This document shows, piece after piece, positions 61,922 to 64,000 of a stretch of DNA of 64,000 nucleotides. The stretch spans positions 1 to 64,000 of the forward strand of contig CAKOKN010000001.1 of assembly GCA_934091055.1 (NCBI GenBank). The letters run 5' to 3'. Numbering within the stretch: position 1 is the stretch's first letter; each line of letters begins with the position of its first letter. The notes below the pieces were generated by a model that saw only the letters and a program-made list of their open reading frames with translations, was not told the DNA's origin and made no database searches. The stretch comes from an uncultured Bacilli bacterium. GTDB lineage: Bacteria > Bacillota_I > Bacilli_A > RF39 > UBA660. Position numbers and translations under genes: made by a program.

Positions 61922-62176
61922 ATGAAAGAGAAAAAAGAACTAATTGGTACTGTAGTTTCTAATAGTGCTGATAAGACTATTACAGTTAAAGTTGAAACTT
62001 ACAGAAAACATCCATTATATGGAAAAAGAGTTAAATATTCTAAAAAATATGCTGCTCATGATGAAAATAATATCGCTAACGTTGGTGATAAAGTTCGCTT
62101 AGCCCAAACTAGACCATTATCTAAAACTAAAAGATATAATTTAGTAGAAGTAATAGAGAAAGCTGTTATTTTATAG
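61922..62176 (+). CDS. rpsQ: 30S ribosomal protein S17
   Basis: An 84-residue S17 ([20 protein letters not shown]), an early 16S-binding OB-fold protein. Normal length; eight bases after rpmC. Confidence 0.96.
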   Translation: MKEKKELIGTVVSNSADKTITVKVETYRKHPLYGKRVKYSKKYAAHDENNIANVGDKVRLAQTRPLSKTKRYNLVEVIEKAVIL

Positions 62177-62204
62177 AGTCTTTTAGCTGAAAGGAGGAAA
62201 AAAT

Positions 62205-62573
62205 ATGGTACAACAAGAAACCCGCTTAAAAGTTGCGGATAACTGTGGAGCTCGTGAAGTATTAGTAATTAGAGTTCAAGGTGGAAGTAAAGTTAAAACA
62301 GGTAATATTGGAGATATTGTTACTTGTACAGTAAAAAAAGCTACTCCTAATGGTACTATAAAGAAAGGTAAAGTTGTTAAAGCTGTTATAGTAAGAACTA
62401 AAAGAGGAGTTAGAAGAGAAGATGGAAGCTATATTAGATTTGATGATAATGCTTGTGTTATCATTAAAGATGATAAGAGTCCAGTAGGTACACGTATTTT
62501 AGGTCCAGTAGCACGTGAACTTAGAGATAAAGAATTTACTAAGATCGTAAGTTTAGCAAAAGATGTGCTATAG
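62205..62573 (+). CDS. rplN: 50S ribosomal protein L14
   Basis: A 122-residue L14 ([20 protein letters not shown]) of normal length, at the subunit interface contacting 16S helix 14. AAAGGAGG precedes it. Confidence 0.97.
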   Translation: MVQQETRLKVADNCGAREVLVIRVQGGSKVKTGNIGDIVTCTVKKATPNGTIKKGKVVKAVIVRTKRGVRREDGSYIRFDDNACVIIKDDKSPVGTRILGPVARELRDKEFTKIVSLAKDVL

Positions 62574-62591
62574 ACTTGCAAAGGAGGAATT

Positions 62592-62900
62592 ATGAGAAAG
62601 CTAAAAACTGGTGATAAAGTTGTTGTAATTACCGGTTCTAATAAAGGTAGTGAAGGAAAAATTACTAAAATATTAGATGAGAAAGTTATTGTTGAAGGCG
62701 TTAATATTGTTAAGAAACATTTAAAACCTAAAAATAATAATGGAAATGGTGAAATAATTGAAACAGAAGCACCAATTCATAAATCTAATGTAATGCTAGT
62801 TGATCCTAAGACTAAGAAACCTACAAAGGTAAGAATAGAAAACGATAATAAAGGTAAAAAAATTAGAATATCAAAAAGATCTAATGAAAAGATTGACTAA
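62592..62900 (+). CDS. rplX: 50S ribosomal protein L24
   Basis: A 102-residue L24 with a KOW motif (KTGDKVVVITGSNKGSEGKI). It initiates 50S assembly and sits near the tunnel exit. Normal length and order. Confidence 0.96.
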   Translation: MRKLKTGDKVVVITGSNKGSEGKITKILDEKVIVEGVNIVKKHLKPKNNNGNGEIIETEAPIHKSNVMLVDPKTKKPTKVRIENDNKGKKIRISKRSNEKID

Positions 62901-62922
62901 TTTGGAAGGAGGGCGAGAGTAG

Positions 62923-63462
62923 ATGAACCGCCTAAGAGAAAAATATATTAAAGAAGTTGTTCCAAGTTTAACAGAAAAATATGGTTATACAACTCCTATG
63001 TTAGTACCAAAAATTGATAAGATTGTTGTTAATATGGGTGTTGGAGATGCTACTGTTAATTCTAAGAACTTAGATAATGCTGTTCGTGAGTTAGAGAAAA
63101 TAACAGGATTAAAAGCAGTAGAGACTACCGCTAAGAAATCAATTGCTTCATTTAAAGTAAGAGAAGGACACAAGATTGGTTGTAAAGTAACTTTAAGAGG
63201 AGATAGAATGTATAATTTCCTTGATAAGTTAATTAGTATTTCACTTCCTCGTGTTAGAGACTTTAGAGGATTATCTCCTAAGAGTTTTGATGGAAGAGGA
63301 AACTATACAATTGGTATTAAAGAACAAATTATTTTTCCTGAAATTAATTTTGATGAAGTAGAAAAGGTTAGAGGTATGGACATTGTAATTGTTACAACTG
63401 CTAATACTAATGAAGAAGCATTTGACTTATTAAAAGAACTTGGAGTTCCTTTTAGGAAATAA
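62923..63462 (+). CDS. rplE: 50S ribosomal protein L5
   Basis: A 179-residue L5 ([29 protein letters not shown]) that binds 5S rRNA and contacts P-site tRNA. GGAGGG precedes it. Confidence 0.97.
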   Translation: MNRLREKYIKEVVPSLTEKYGYTTPMLVPKIDKIVVNMGVGDATVNSKNLDNAVRELEKITGLKAVETTAKKSIASFKVREGHKIGCKVTLRGDRMYNFLDKLISISLPRVRDFRGLSPKSFDGRGNYTIGIKEQIIFPEINFDEVEKVRGMDIVIVTTANTNEEAFDLLKELGVPFRK

Positions 63463-63477
63463 GGAGAGGAATAAGAG

Positions 63478-63663
63478 ATGGCAAGAAAATCAATGATTGT
63501 TAAATCAGAAAGAGAACCTAAATTTAAGGTTAGAAAATACACTAGATGTAAGATTTGTGGTAGACCTCACGCAGTACTTAAGAAGTATGGAATTTGCCGT
63601 ATTTGTTTTAGAGAACTTGCTTATAAAGGTCAAATACCTGGTGTAAAGAAATCAAGTTGGTAG
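63478..63663 (+). CDS. rpsZ: 30S ribosomal protein S14, zinc-binding type Z
   Basis: A 61-residue S14 with two C-x2-C pairs ([10 protein letters not shown] and [10 protein letters not shown]), the zinc-binding short form. Many Bacilli also keep a longer zinc-free paralogue that replaces it in zinc shortage; none is in this window. Confidence 0.95.
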   Translation: MARKSMIVKSEREPKFKVRKYTRCKICGRPHAVLKKYGICRICFRELAYKGQIPGVKKSSW

Positions 63664-63693
63664 ACTTGAAAAAATAAGAAGGAGGGATTTTTA

Positions 63694-64000
63694 ATGACAG
63701 ATCCAATCGCAGATATGCTTACGAGAATACGTAATGCTAACCAAAATAGAAACGTCACTTGCGAAGTTCCAGCTTCTAAAGTTAAATTAGAAATAGCTAG
63801 AATTTTAAAAGATGAAGGATTTATCGAAGATTACAAATTAAATAATGAAACTGTTCAAGGTACAATAACATTAACTTTAAAATATAAAAATAAAGAAAGA
63901 GTAATTACTGGACTTAAGAGAATTTCAAAACCTGGTCTTAGAGTTTATGCTAAAGCTGAAGAACTTCCTACAGTTCTTAATGGTCTTGGAATTGCTATTA
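63694..64000 (+). CDS. rpsH: 30S ribosomal protein S8 (3' end outside window)
   Basis: The frame starts [20 protein letters not shown], the conserved S8 N terminus, and runs to the right edge. About 102 of an expected 130 residues are seen. AGGAGGG precedes the ATG. S8 binds 16S helix 21 and, in E. coli, represses the spc operon. Confidence 0.95.
   Translation, partial: MTDPIADMLTRIRNANQNRNVTCEVPASKVKLEIARILKDEGFIEDYKLNNETVQGTITLTLKYKNKERVITGLKRISKPGLRVYAKAEELPTVLNGLGIAI

Overview
The window looks like chromosome from a very AT-rich, low-GC Gram-positive bacterium of the Bacilli, probably an uncultured gut lineage near Erysipelotrichales or RF39. Supporting signs are Bacillus-type gene orders (infC-rpmI-rplT; miaB followed by a ricA-like gene; era-yqzL-recO; the S10-spc ribosomal operon), AGGAGG ribosome binding sites, promoters with TTGNNN-17-TATAAT spacing, and many intrinsic terminators. 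TGA is used as a stop, so the code is standard. Several sporulation genes (spoIIGA, sigE, a spoIIIAH-like gene, gerE, gerM) suggest the ability, or recent ability, to form endospores.

Layout. 1-7.6 kb: translation genes (infC, rpmI, rplT, lepA, miaB), a Fic enzyme cassette flanked by 51-bp repeats, a degenerate RNB protein and a RicA-like protein. 7.6-9.6 kb: a surface-protein gene behind an unusual leader with a short ORF, a G9 tract and a strong terminator. 9.7-11.4 kb: a Flp-type pilin, then spoIIGA-sigE. 11.4-15.6 kb: membrane and sensory genes (MgtC, a double solute-binding GGDEF protein, YihY). 16-18.8 kb: a bacteriocin cluster with a C39 peptidase/ABC exporter, an accessory protein and two double-glycine peptides. 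19-31 kb: housekeeping and division genes (rpsU, yqeY, sepF, divIVA, ybeY, dgkA, cdd, priA) interleaved with a deacetylase and three more prepilin-like surface genes. 31-36.5 kb: late sporulation genes, era-yqzL-recO and a FemX-like ligase. 36.6-39.6 kb: phosphoketolase and small genes.

40-56.5 kb is a type VII secretion (T7SSb) island. It has an EssC ATPase, a YukD-like protein, several WXG100-like or small helical proteins, two giant putative effectors (a 1574-residue protein ending in a papain-like peptidase domain and a 1142-residue protein ending in an HD phosphohydrolase domain), and small partner or immunity candidates. EsaA, EssA, EssB and a canonical EsxA are not seen here. The island is preceded by a phased direct-repeat array and three tandem hairpins. 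57-64 kb is the S10-spc ribosomal operon, from a structured leader through rpsH, which runs off the window.

The strongest candidate for an undescribed system is the 7.67-7.98 kb leader. As read, with nine G, the leader ORF stops 30 nt before a 21-bp terminator hairpin. Losing one G would shift translation so that it continues into the 5' arm of that hairpin. Slippage of the G tract could therefore switch expression of the downstream surface protein by transcription attenuation. This is inferred from sequence and has not been tested.
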